Part shown: piece after piece, positions 38,731 to 46,992 of the stretch
Layout: each line of letters opens with the position of its first letter
Numbering within the stretch: position 1 is the stretch's first letter
Assembly: GCF_003057885.1 (NCBI RefSeq)
Contig: NZ_QAGK01000002.1
Span: 62,001-126,000, forward strand
Direction: 5' to 3'
DNA from: Oceaniglobus ichthyenteri
Lineage (GTDB): Bacteria; Pseudomonadota; Alphaproteobacteria; Rhodobacterales; Rhodobacteraceae
DNA: 64,000 nt
Translations under genes and position numbers: made by a program
The notes under the pieces: model-generated
Seen by the model: only the letters and a program-made list of their open reading frames with translations
What the model was told of the DNA's origin: nothing
Databases searched by the model: none

Positions 38731-40731
38731 TTATTCAAACTCCATGATCACCTCGTCCACGGCCAGATTGTCACCGGGCGCGGCGTTGATTTTGCTGACC
38801 ACGCCCTTGCGTTCGGCGCGCAGGGTGTTCTCCATTTTCATCGCTTCCACGGTGCACAGCGCCTGACCATCCTGCACCTCATCGCCCACGGCGACATTCA
38901 CGGTCACGATCAGGCCGGGCATCGGGCAGAGCAACATTTTGCTGGTGTCGGGCGGCGTTTTTTCGGGCATCAGCGCGGCCAATTCGGCCTGGCGCGGGCT
39001 GAACAGTTTGACAAACAGCTCGGCACCCCGTGTGCGCAGACGGAACCCGCCGGTGATCTTGTTGACCTTCAACATCAACGGTGCGCCATCGACCATCACC
39101 TTGGCCAGGGCATCGCCCGGGGTCCATTTCGATTCAACGCGCATGGCCGGCCCGTCGGGAAAGTTTACCGTCGCGCCGGCACGGTCGGCATCAATCGAAA
39201 CCGCGTATTCCGCGCCTTGCAACCACACCACCCAATCATCGCCAATCTTGCGTTCGTGATTGTCCATTCGCCCCGAAATACGGGTGCGGCGAATTTCGGC
39301 CACCCGGTACATGGCAGCAGCGGCAGCAACCACCCGGCGCAGATCGGGTTCGGCCAGGGTAACGCCCTGAAACCCATCGGGATATTCTTCCTCGATAAAG
39401 GCGGTGGTAATGGTACCGCTGACGAATTTCGGATGGTCCATCACGGCTGACAGGAACGGCAGGTTGTGACCGATCCCCTCAACCTCAAAACTGTCCAGCG
39501 CGGTGCGCATCACCTCAATCGCGGCGGCGCGGTCTGGCCCCCAAGTGCACAATTTGGCGATCATCGGGTCGTAATACATGCTGATTTCGCCGCCCTCGAA
39601 CACGCCGGTGTCGTTGCGCACGGCTTGGGTTTTGCTCGCCTCTTCGGCGGGGGGGCGATAGCGGGTCAGCCGCCCGATGCTGGGCAAAAATCCGCGATAG
39701 GGGTCTTCGGCATAAAGGCGAGATTCCATCGCCCAGCCGTTCATCTGCACATCGTCCTGGCCAAACGACAATGCCTCGCCCGCCGCGACGCGGATCATCT
39801 GTTCAACCAGATCGATGCCGGTGATCAGTTCAGTTACCGGATGTTCCACTTGTAACCGGGTGTTCATTTCCAAAAAGTAAAAATTCCGCGCGCCATCGAC
39901 GATGAATTCCACCGTGCCCGCACTGGTATAGCCCACCGCCGCGGCCAGGGCGCAGGCCTGTTCGCCCATGGCGCGGCGCGTTTGTGGGTCAAGAAACGGC
40001 GATGGCGCCTCTTCGATCACCTTTTGGTTGCGGCGCTGGATGCTGCATTCACGTTCGTGCAGGTACAGGGTGTTGCCATGGCCATCGGCCAACACCTGAA
40101 TCTCGATATGCCGGGGTTGGGTGACGAATTTCTCGATGAAAATACGATCATCGCCGAAACTGGCCGCCGCTTCGTTTTTCGATGCTTGGAAACCCTCGCG
40201 CACCTCTTCCTCTTTCCAGGCGATGCGCATGCCCTTGCCGCCACCGCCCGCCGACGCCTTGATCATCACCGGATAACCGATTTCGCCGGAAATCTTGACC
40301 GCTTCGTCACTATCCACGATCAGGCCCATATAGCCCGGCACGGTTGAAACCCCCGCCTCGGCGGCGATCTTTTTCGATGTGATCTTGTCGCCCATCTTTT
40401 CAATCGCGCCAACGGGGGGGCCGATAAAGGCGACGTTGATCTCGGCAAGTGCCTCGGCGAATTTGCTGTTTTCCGACAGAAAACCATAGCCCGGATGCAC
40501 CGCCTCTGCGCCAGTTTCGCGCACCGCTTCGATGATCTTGTCGATCACGATATACGACTGATTGGCGGGGGGCGGGCCGATATACACCGCCTCATCGGCC
40601 ATTTTCACATGCAGCGCGTTACGGTCGGCATCGGAATAGACCGCAACCGTGGCAATGCCCATGCGACGCGCCGTTTTAATCACGCGACAGGCGATTTCAC
40701 CGCGGTTGGCAATCAGGATTTTCTTGAACAT
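38731..40731 (-). CDS. pccA: propionyl-CoA carboxylase alpha subunit (biotin carboxylase/BCCP)
   Basis: The 666-residue subunit carboxylates biotin with ATP and bicarbonate. It starts MFKKILIANRGEIACRVI, has the ATP-grasp glycine loop KASAGGGGKGMR and the active-site HERECSIQRRNQKVIEE. It ends in a biotinyl domain with EAMKMEN (Lys632 biotinylated). The PCC-specific BT domain lies between. It pairs with PccB, encoded about 2 kb upstream on the same strand. The 111-base gap to the next gene upstream contains a terminator, so pccA probably has its own promoter. Confidence 0.95.
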   Translation of the reverse strand: MFKKILIANRGEIACRVIKTARRMGIATVAVYSDADRNALHVKMADEAVYIGPPPANQSYIVIDKIIEAVRETGAEAVHPGYGFLSENSKFAEALAEINVAFIGPPVGAIEKMGDKITSKKIAAEAGVSTVPGYMGLIVDSDEAVKISGEIGYPVMIKASAGGGGKGMRIAWKEEEVREGFQASKNEAAASFGDDRIFIEKFVTQPRHIEIQVLADGHGNTLYLHERECSIQRRNQKVIEEAPSPFLDPQTRRAMGEQACALAAAVGYTSAGTVEFIVDGARNFYFLEMNTRLQVEHPVTELITGIDLVEQMIRVAAGEALSFGQDDVQMNGWAMESRLYAEDPYRGFLPSIGRLTRYRPPAEEASKTQAVRNDTGVFEGGEISMYYDPMIAKLCTWGPDRAAAIEVMRTALDSFEVEGIGHNLPFLSAVMDHPKFVSGTITTAFIEEEYPDGFQGVTLAEPDLRRVVAAAAAMYRVAEIRRTRISGRMDNHERKIGDDWVVWLQGAEYAVSIDADRAGATVNFPDGPAMRVESKWTPGDALAKVMVDGAPLMLKVNKITGGFRLRTRGAELFVKLFSPRQAELAALMPEKTPPDTSKMLLCPMPGLIVTVNVAVGDEVQDGQALCTVEAMKMENTLRAERKGVVSKINAAPGDNLAVDEVIMEFE

Positions 40732-40788
40732 TTAGGCATCCTTTCCGGCGCACCGATGGCGCGGTCTTGCATCTATCATCAAACGAAA

Positions 40789-40818
40789 AACGCCACCCCG
40801 GCGGCGCGGGATGGCGTT
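40789..40818 (-). terminator. factor-independent terminator of the 69-residue lipoprotein gene
   Basis: On the minus strand AACGCCATCCC... pairs with ...GGGGTGGCGTT (40789-40818), with one mismatch. It is followed by GTTTTTCGTTTG, a convincing T-run. It lies 25 bases after the stop of the small lipoprotein gene and separates that gene from pccA transcription. Confidence 0.7.
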
Positions 40819-40842
40819 GAAAACTGTTTATGAACCGTTGGG

Positions 40843-41052
40843 TTAGCGCGGGCAAAGCTCGGGCACGACATCATCGCACAGCGCACCGCCCGCCGCGCCA
40901 ATGGCGACTGCCGTACCGACGTTATTGTTGGTAAGCGCCGCCGCAGCGCCCAATCCGACGCCGCCAACGGCCGCGCGATTGAGGTCGGCGTTGTCGGTGC
41001 AGGCCGCAAGGCCCAATGCCGCGATGACACCGATGATCCAGGTCTTTTCCAT
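40843..41052 (-). CDS. small lipoprotein, glycine/alanine-rich
   Basis: The 69-residue protein starts MEKTWIIGVIAALGLAAC: a lipobox LAAC puts the lipidated cysteine at residue 18. The mature part is rich in Gly and Ala (AAVGGVGLGAAAAL, AVAIGAAGGALC) and could form a membrane-inserting glycine-zipper segment. It ends with CDDVVPELCPR, two cysteines. No known family is recognised. The GGAGG ribosome binding site is good, and a clear terminator follows. It sits between pccA and pccB. Confidence 0.75.
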   Translation of the reverse strand: MEKTWIIGVIAALGLAACTDNADLNRAAVGGVGLGAAAALTNNNVGTAVAIGAAGGALCDDVVPELCPR

Positions 41053-41362
41053 GTGTGACTGCCTCCGTCATGGTTATTCTTTGTTTCAACACAATTGTCC
41101 GGTTTTGGATCCGTCAAAGCGGCGCAATCCTGCCCCGGCGCAACGCCACAAAAACGTGGTCCGACCCGCACAGGGCCGAACCACGAAGGGGAAGGGTAAC
41201 GATGATGGTTTTGACAAACCAGGGCCGCTGTTGTGCTGAGGACAGCCGCCCCACCCCTAGGTTGGCGATTTTGTCGCACCCTTGCAAACGCCAATGATGC
41301 GACAGGCGCCCTCTGCGCCAAAGCTTGCCGAAATGCCGGAGGGAACAGCCAAAACACGCCGA
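41053..41362. other. 310-base intergenic region
   Basis: No gene is supported here. It must hold the promoter of the 69-residue lipoprotein gene (minus strand). I see TTGTGTTGAAACAAAG-like sequence about 40 bases ahead of that start, but no clear pair of promoter elements. Composition alternates between AT-richer (41060-41110) and GC-rich parts. Confidence 0.4.
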
Positions 41363-41722
41363 TCAATCCAAAAACAGGTCTGGGAAATTGGCGCGCGCCA
41401 CGGCGTAATCCACCCGCAACAGGGCCTCATAGCTGGAATCGTCGAACGAACGCTCGGCGGGCACAACTTCGCGCCCGAAAAGCCACGAAAGACGCCCGGC
41501 GTCCAGATTGCCCCGCTCAAACGGTTCTTCGCCAAACTGGTGGCACAGGGCCAGCAGAAACGCCTCGTCAGCGCGTCGGTCGGCGGGGCGCCGATCAGGA
41601 TAGCGGGTGCGCGCGGTCAGGGGGGTGGCCCCCTTGGGATTGGCGCGGCGCACGGTAAATTGGAAATCGGTGCCAGGCAGACGCCCGGGGAAACCGCGGT
41701 GTTTGACCATCGGTTCGCGCAT
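41363..41722 (-). CDS. hypothetical protein in pcc locus
   Basis: The 119-residue soluble protein begins MREPMVKHRGFPGRLPGTDF. It is basic in its first half (TARTRYPDRRPADRRAD) and acidic/aromatic at the end (VDYAVARANFPDLFLD). It has no signal peptide or membrane helix, and I do not recognise the fold. I believe it is real because of its position among same-strand genes between pccB and pccA and its GGGGGTG ribosome binding site; an upstream in-frame start adds 21 residues of less typical sequence. Confidence 0.6.
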   Translation of the reverse strand: MREPMVKHRGFPGRLPGTDFQFTVRRANPKGATPLTARTRYPDRRPADRRADEAFLLALCHQFGEEPFERGNLDAGRLSWLFGREVVPAERSFDDSSYEALLRVDYAVARANFPDLFLD

Positions 41723-41788
41723 CACACACCCCCGATCGGATGAGTGGGCCGTATCGGGGTGGGCGTAACCACCCACCCCGCGCAAGTC

Positions 41789-41929
41789 TTACTTGTACTT
41801 GCCGGTATAGGTGGGTTCGACCGTAATGGGGGCCGGATCGGCAAACACGACTTCTTCGTTCTTCTGTGCGCAGGCAGCGACCAGGCCGATAAGGCCGATG
41901 GCGAAAACTGTTTTGATGCTCTTGGACAT
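41789..41929 (-). CDS. very small lipoprotein
   Basis: The 46-residue precursor MSKSIKTVFAIGLIGLVAAC has a lipobox VAAC with the lipidated cysteine at 20, leaving a 27-residue mature peptide rich in Pro, Val and Glu and ending TYTGKYK. The ribosome binding site GAGGAGC is well spaced. Such tiny lipoproteins are common in Rhodobacterales and are mostly unstudied. It lies in the same-strand run between pccB and pccA. Confidence 0.75.
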   Translation of the reverse strand: MSKSIKTVFAIGLIGLVAACAQKNEEVVFADPAPITVEPTYTGKYK

Positions 41930-42137
41930 CGATTGCTCCTCAATAGGTTCAAGGTGGAACGCCGTTGCGGCGTCCGCCATTGGTGCGAATGACAGGTTTC
42001 TACAAGGAAACCTTGGGCGACAATAGCGCAACACAATCGGGATTGATATGGTTCCCCGCTGATCGCAACAGTTTGTGGCGCGGCTGCATCATCTTTCACG
42101 CTATGTGAACAATATGACACCATAGGTAGGGGGTGCA

Positions 42138-42530
42138 TTATAGATTCTCCCAAATGCATGTGTCATGGTCGGGGCGAAACGCCTCGAAGAACTGGGTCGC
42201 CTCCGGCGTCATTTCGCCGAAAATCACCGGACGATCCAGCAGTGTGATTACAATCTGATCGGGCATCGGGCCGACAGCGGCCAGCCGTGGCAGGATATAG
42301 GATTCGCACAAAAACAGCATGTCTTCGCCAATGGCGGCAAAATCAGTGTCGGTGCCGATATGTTCGGCCAGAAACCGAAACCGATAGGTCACGCCCTGCC
42401 CCGGCACATCGGTAATGACGTCAAACAAAATGACCGCGGCGGCAGACGGCACCACGATTACATCGCCCGCGTTAGGGGTTTCTGCCCACGCAATGGCCGG
42501 TCCGACCACGCAAAGCAGGCCAAGGATCAG
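42138..42530 (-). CDS. DUF6497-like secreted protein, probable CTG start
   Basis: The mature region (AETPNAGDVIVVPSAAAVILF through FFEAFRPDHDTCIWENL) follows a signal-peptide-like stretch LILGLLCVVGPAIAWA. It resembles DUF6497, a Rhodobacterales family of unknown function with two late cysteines, here in FLCESYI and DTCIWEN. There is no ATG at the beginning. A CTG at 42530 overlaps the stop of the upstream gene as CTGA, matching the ATGA/GTGA overlaps elsewhere, and would give 130 residues. ATT 42542 and GTG 42509 are alternatives. Confidence 0.65.
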   Translation of the reverse strand: MILGLLCVVGPAIAWAETPNAGDVIVVPSAAAVILFDVITDVPGQGVTYRFRFLAEHIGTDTDFAAIGEDMLFLCESYILPRLAAVGPMPDQIVITLLDRPVIFGEMTPEATQFFEAFRPDHDTCIWENL

Positions 42531-42790
42531 TGATTGCGCAATGCTTTGATCAAGGCGGCCTTGTCCATGTCTGACCGCCCCTCGATCCCGATTTCCTGGG
42601 CGCGGTCGTATAATTCGTCCTTGGTCCAGTCCTCGTATGGTTTGGCCTTGCCGCCCTTTTCCGACGGATGCTGATCGCTTGACGCCTGCGCATTGGCAAT
42701 TCGCGCGGCTTTCTCCTTGCTCGCGCCATCTTCGCGCAAGGCTTCGTAGGTTTCGTTGTCCTTGATGCTGCTGCCATGGTCTTTGGTCAT
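42527..42790 (-). CDS. small protein with SAP/Rho-N-like C-terminus (DUF7218-like)
   Basis: The 87-residue hydrophilic protein has an N-terminal half like plasmid/stress KDHGSSIKDNETYEALREDG proteins. Its C-terminal half (YEDWTKDELYDRAQEIGI, then MDKAALIKALRNH) is a helix-extended-helix motif as in SAP or Rho N-terminal domains, which bind nucleic acid. The function is unknown, and DNA or RNA binding is inference. The ribosome binding site is AAAAGGAG. Its stop overlaps the start of the next gene. It is 53 bases from the end of pccB. Confidence 0.7.
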   Translation of the reverse strand: MTKDHGSSIKDNETYEALREDGASKEKAARIANAQASSDQHPSEKGGKAKPYEDWTKDELYDRAQEIGIEGRSDMDKAALIKALRNH

Positions 42791-42843
42791 CGTGTTCTCC
42801 TTTTGAAAAGAACCCGATTCCCCGGCGCAGGGTTCCCGTGGGA

Positions 42844-44376
42844 TTACAACGGAATGTTATCATGTTTCTTCCACGGATTGCTCAACTGCTTGCCCCGCAG
42901 GGAGGCAAAGGCGCGGCACACCCGTTTCCGGGTAGAGCTGGGCATGATTACCTCGTCGACAAATCCACGCTCGGCTGCCTTGAACGGGTTGGCGAAATTC
43001 ACCTCGTAGGCTGCGACATGGGCGGCCATTTTCTCGGCATCCCCGGCATCGCCACGATACATGATTTCGGCGGCCCCCTTGGCTCCCATCACCGCCACCT
43101 CGGCCGTGGGCCAGGCATAGTTGAAATCACCGCGCAGATGTTTTGAGGCCATCACCACATAGGCCCCGCCGTACGCTTTGCGGGTGATCAGCGTGACCTT
43201 GGGCACAGTTGCCTCGCCATAGGCGAACAGCAGTTTCGCGCCGTGTTTGATGACGCCGCCGTATTCCTGTGTCACACCGGGCAAAAAGCCCGGCACATCA
43301 ACCAGTGTGAGGATCGGAATTTCAAACGCATCGCAAAACCGCACAAACCGCGCCGCCTTGCGGCTTGAATCGATATCAAGACACCCGGCCAACACCATCG
43401 GCTGGTTCGCCACCACACCCACGGTCGAACCTTCCAGCCGGATGAACCCGGTCAGGATGTTGCGGGCAAATTCCTCCTGAATTTCGAAAAAATCACCCTC
43501 ATCGGCGATTTTCCCGATCAGTTCCTTCATATCATAGGGCTGATTGGGGTTATCGGGCACCAAGGTATCAAGGCTGGGTTCAATCCGGTCGGGGCTGTCG
43601 AAAAACGGGCGGCGCGGCGGTTTCGCGCGGTTATCCATCGGCAGGAAATCAAACAACCGGCGCACTTCGGTGATTGCCGCGACATCGTTTTCAAACGCCC
43701 CATCCGCAACCGATGATTTCTTGACATGGGTTGACGCGCCGCCCAGTTCTTCGGCGGTCACCACTTCGTTGGTGACGGTTTTTACCACATCGGGGCCGGT
43801 GACGAACATATAACTGCTGTCACGCACCATGAAGATGAAATCGGTCATCGCCGGTGAATAAACTGCGCCGCCCGCACATGGCCCCATGATCATGCTGATC
43901 TGCGGCACCACGCCCGATGCCAGCACATTGCGTTTGAACACCTCGGCATAGCCCGCCAAAGACGCGACACCCTCTTGAATGCGCGCGCCACCGGAATCGT
44001 TCATGCCGATGATCGGCGCGCCGTTCTGCATGGCCATATCCATGACCTTGCAAATTTTTTGCGCATGGGTTTCCGAAAGTGATCCGCCCAGAACGGTGAA
44101 ATCCTGTGAGAATACATAAACCTGTCGGCCGTTGATCGTGCCCCAGCCGGTGATCACGCCGTCACCGGGCACCTTCTGACGCTCCATCCCGAAATCGGTA
44201 CAGCGGTGGGTGACGAACATGTCGAATTCTTCGAAACTTCCGGCATCCAGCAACAGTTCAATCCGTTCGCGCGCCGACAGTTTGCCCTTGGCGTGCTGCG
44301 CCGCCACCCGACGTTCGCCCCCACCCTGGCGCGCCTCGTCGCGGCGGTCTTCCAGCTGTTGCAGGATATCTTTCAT
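42844..44376 (-). CDS. pccB: propionyl-CoA carboxylase beta subunit (carboxyltransferase)
   Basis: The 510-residue subunit transfers carboxyl from biotin to propionyl-CoA. Visible motifs are the N-terminal [16 protein letters not shown], the acyl-CoA oxyanion segment [30 protein letters not shown], and a second GG site at [15 protein letters not shown]. The ATG at 44376 has a GGGAGG ribosome binding site; the longer frame would add 16 residues. It heads the same-strand run towards pccA. TTTGCAAA lies about 75 bases upstream. Confidence 0.95.
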   Translation of the reverse strand: MKDILQQLEDRRDEARQGGGERRVAAQHAKGKLSARERIELLLDAGSFEEFDMFVTHRCTDFGMERQKVPGDGVITGWGTINGRQVYVFSQDFTVLGGSLSETHAQKICKVMDMAMQNGAPIIGMNDSGGARIQEGVASLAGYAEVFKRNVLASGVVPQISMIMGPCAGGAVYSPAMTDFIFMVRDSSYMFVTGPDVVKTVTNEVVTAEELGGASTHVKKSSVADGAFENDVAAITEVRRLFDFLPMDNRAKPPRRPFFDSPDRIEPSLDTLVPDNPNQPYDMKELIGKIADEGDFFEIQEEFARNILTGFIRLEGSTVGVVANQPMVLAGCLDIDSSRKAARFVRFCDAFEIPILTLVDVPGFLPGVTQEYGGVIKHGAKLLFAYGEATVPKVTLITRKAYGGAYVVMASKHLRGDFNYAWPTAEVAVMGAKGAAEIMYRGDAGDAEKMAAHVAAYEVNFANPFKAAERGFVDEVIMPSSTRKRVCRAFASLRGKQLSNPWKKHDNIPL

Positions 44377-44448
44377 CTCACGCGCCTCCCGTTGAATTAC
44401 CTCAGGCATATCCAATTGCCGCACCTGCGAAAAGTCTCTTCGCGCAAA

Positions 44449-44481
44449 TTTGCAAATTAATTGCAGTTACGATTCTGCAAA
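44449..44481. promoter_or_regulatory. PccR-type operator upstream of pccB
   Basis: An exact palindrome TTTGCAAA (44449-44456) and a 7/8 copy TCTGCAAA (44474-44481), with partial ATTGCAGT between, lie 73-105 bases upstream of the pccB start. In Rhodobacter sphaeroides PccR binds two TTTGCAAA half-sites 4 bases apart in the pccB promoter; the spacing here differs. GCAAATTTTTGC (44492-44503) is a further AT-rich palindrome nearby. No pccR gene is in the window. Confidence 0.55.
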
Positions 44482-44605
44482 CTGCATAGTCGCAAATTTT
44501 TGCGATGGGTCCGACAAGTATGGCGGTTGGTCCCCCTGCGCCATTGTCGTTTTTTGGAACTCTGCCCCGGTCATGGGGGTTTGTGAGGAAGAAAGTGGGG
44601 TAAAC

Positions 44606-45124
44606 ATGGCACATCAGGACAGCGCGCACAAAGGCACAAACAGCTATGGCCGGTTTGCGGCGATGATTGTGACATCGACCGTGGTGATGTTTGGGCTGAT
44701 GTATCTTAACACCTACGCCCTTGATCACGTGTTCTTTTCGCAAACCCGAATGTGGATGGCACTGTACATGGGCGGGGCGATGGCGGTGATCATGCTTGCC
44801 TTCATGCTGGGCATGTATTCAAACCGCACCGTGAACATCGCGATCTTTTCGGGTGCCGCAGTGGCGTTTGTTTTGGGCGTGGCCCTTGTGCGCAGTCAGG
44901 CGACCGTGGGCGATGTGGCTTGGATGAAGGCCATGATCCCGCATCACTCCATCGCCCTGTTGACCAGTGAGCGCGCCGATATTTCTGATCCGCGCGTGCG
45001 CGCCTTGGCCGATGCAATTATCGAGGCCCAGCGTGCGGAAATCGCTGAAATGAAGCTGTATATCGCGGATATCGAGGCCAATGGCGATGCCCCCGCTGGC
45101 ACACCACGCCAGACGCAGGATTAA
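44606..45124 (+). CDS. DUF305 domain membrane protein
   Basis: The 172-residue protein has three hydrophobic helices (about 17-37, 50-70 and 76-96), then a DUF305 domain with AWMKAMIPHHSIALLTSERA and two adjacent histidines. DUF305 is a ferritin-like helical domain that in related proteins is linked to copper handling. The N-terminal TM part puts the domain at the membrane. It is followed 27 bases later by the glutaredoxin-MauE gene. Start at 44606; a longer upstream frame crosses the pccB promoter region. Confidence 0.75.
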   Translation: MAHQDSAHKGTNSYGRFAAMIVTSTVVMFGLMYLNTYALDHVFFSQTRMWMALYMGGAMAVIMLAFMLGMYSNRTVNIAIFSGAAVAFVLGVALVRSQATVGDVAWMKAMIPHHSIALLTSERADISDPRVRALADAIIEAQRAEIAEMKLYIADIEANGDAPAGTPRQTQD

Positions 45125-45151
45125 GACCATTCATTGTTCGGGGGTACACCC

Positions 45152-45973
45152 ATGACATCATCAGATTTAATCGACGGCCCAGACACCGCACGCGCCAAAA
45201 GCCAAGGCAGCGGCAAACGTGCCGCCCTGTATCGCATGGTAATGCCGGGGCATTTGTGCCCGTTTGGTTTGAAATCAAAGGCCCTGCTACAGCGCAAAGG
45301 TTACAGGGTGGAAGACACCCTGTTGACCACCCGCGAAGAGGTGGAGGCGTTCAAGGCCGCCCATGGGGTGGAAACAACGCCAATCACGTATATCGAGGGC
45401 GAAAAGATCGGCGGGTTCGACCGCCTGAAACAGCATTTCGGATACCGCGTTCTGGGCGAGGATGATACATCCTACACTCCGATTATTGCAATTTTCGGGG
45501 CAACGGCGCTGATGGCGCTGGCGGTGATCGTGAACCTGTATGATGGGTTTCCGGTTCTGACCTGGCTGAAATGGTTTTTTGCCATTTCCATGGTGGTTCT
45601 GGCGGTCCAGAAACTGCAGGATGTCGGAAGTTTCGTGAACGGGTTTCTGGGTTATGACCTATTGGCGCGGCGTTATGTGCCCTATGGTTATGCCTATCCG
45701 TTTTTAGAGCTTTACGCAGGTGTCGGCATGATGGCCCTGATCGGCACGGCCAGCCCGCTGATCTGGCTGGTGGCGCCGGTTGGCATATTCATCGGCACAG
45801 TGGGCGCGATCAGCGTGATCAAGGCCGTTTATGTTGAAAAGCGTGATCTGAAATGCGCCTGTGTCGGGGGCGGATCAAACGTGCCGCTGGGAGTGATTTC
45901 ACTCACCGAAAACCTGATCATGGTGGGTATGGGGGTTTGGATGCTGGCGCTTTGGGCGGCGGGGGCGGGCTGA
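45152..45973 (+). CDS. glutaredoxin domain fused to MauE/DoxX-like membrane domain
   Basis: The 273-residue protein has an N-terminal glutaredoxin-like domain (about 22-100): RAALYRMVMPGHLCPFGLKS (Cys36), then TTPITYIEGEKIGGFDRL with the cis-proline and GG. The active site reads CPFG, with one cysteine, where CPYC is usual. About four transmembrane helices follow (from about 110), with a cysteine pair CAC (235, 237) as in MauE-type redox proteins. I infer a membrane-bound thiol carrier. The start at 45152 gives the simplest N-terminus; an upstream ATG adds six residues. It is probably coexpressed with the DUF305 gene. Confidence 0.7.
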   Translation: MTSSDLIDGPDTARAKSQGSGKRAALYRMVMPGHLCPFGLKSKALLQRKGYRVEDTLLTTREEVEAFKAAHGVETTPITYIEGEKIGGFDRLKQHFGYRVLGEDDTSYTPIIAIFGATALMALAVIVNLYDGFPVLTWLKWFFAISMVVLAVQKLQDVGSFVNGFLGYDLLARRYVPYGYAYPFLELYAGVGMMALIGTASPLIWLVAPVGIFIGTVGAISVIKAVYVEKRDLKCACVGGGSNVPLGVISLTENLIMVGMGVWMLALWAAGAG

Positions 45974-45985
45974 CACCGCGCCGTT

Positions 45986-46927
45986 CTAATCCGCGTGACC
46001 ACCCGGCACGGTCGCGCCATGTCCGTAAAGATCGGCATTTTGATGTGCGCGATCCTCGTGTTCAAACTCCAGGCTGGAATGGCTGATATCAAACCGGTGC
46101 TCCAGCATCTCCTTGATCGCGATTTTCATGGCCTCGCTTTCGCTCCAGGCTGGGGCGGTCAACACCACATGGCAATCCAGCGCCACCTCGTGTTCCTGCA
46201 TTTGCCACAGATGCACATGGTGCACGTCGGCAACGCCCGGCATGTCGCGCATCGCATCAATCACCGTTGAACTTTCAATGTCGGGGGGACTGCCCAGCAT
46301 CAGGGTGCGGATTGGCGTGCCGATTTCGGAGATCGCCAGATACAGAATATACAGCGCAATCAGGATCGTGATTGCCGGATCAACCCAACGGATATCATAC
46401 AGGATAATCAACGCCCCACCGGCGATCACCGCAACCGACGCCAAGGCATCGCTGAGGTTATGCAAAAACAGCGCGCGGATGTTCACGCTGTGCTTTTGCA
46501 TCGACCAGGTCAGCATCGCGGTCAGCGTATCAATCGACAGCGCCACAGCGCCCAGAATAACAACCCACCATCCCAACACGTCGGGCGGGTCAATCAGGCG
46601 CATGCCGCCTTCATAGATCAGGTACAACCCGACAAGGATCAGCGTGGTATAATTGATCAGCGCCGCCACGATTTCGATCCGGCCATAGCCAAAGGTCATC
46701 CGCGCATCGGCAGGCCGTCTGGCAATCTTGCGCGCCGCAAAGGCAATCACCAGCGATGCCATGTCGGAAAAATTGTGCAACGCATCGGCGATCAACGCCA
46801 GACTGCCGGCAAAAATCCCGCCGACGATCTGCGCGATGGTCAACAGGCCGTTGGCCCAGATCGCAATGGCGACCCGTCTGTCACCAGAGGCCGGGTCAAG
46901 ATGGGCGTGGCCATGATCGTGGGGCAT
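45986..46927 (-). CDS. cation diffusion facilitator metal exporter
   Basis: The 313-residue transporter has a His-rich N-terminus (MPHDHGHAHLDPASGDR), six predicted helices and the paired metal-site motifs LIADALHNFSDMASL and FLHNLSDALASV. A cytoplasmic C-terminal domain contains VADVHHVHLWQMQEHEVAL. It resembles CzcD/ZitB-type zinc exporters (metal could be Zn, Co or Cd). It is convergent with the glutaredoxin-MauE gene and 65 bases downstream of the MscS gene. Confidence 0.9.
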   Translation of the reverse strand: MPHDHGHAHLDPASGDRRVAIAIWANGLLTIAQIVGGIFAGSLALIADALHNFSDMASLVIAFAARKIARRPADARMTFGYGRIEIVAALINYTTLILVGLYLIYEGGMRLIDPPDVLGWWVVILGAVALSIDTLTAMLTWSMQKHSVNIRALFLHNLSDALASVAVIAGGALIILYDIRWVDPAITILIALYILYLAISEIGTPIRTLMLGSPPDIESSTVIDAMRDMPGVADVHHVHLWQMQEHEVALDCHVVLTAPAWSESEAMKIAIKEMLEHRFDISHSSLEFEHEDRAHQNADLYGHGATVPGGHAD

Positions 46928-46992
46928 TTGGGTGGCTCCTGTTGGGAAAATCTTCGCCGTTGCATGGGGTTACAGGCGCACGGCCCGATCAC

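Noticed and set aside
40779-41366. 195-codon minus-strand frame covering the small lipoprotein gene
   Set aside because: The lipoprotein in the other frame has a lipobox, ribosome binding site and terminator; the long frame has none of these.
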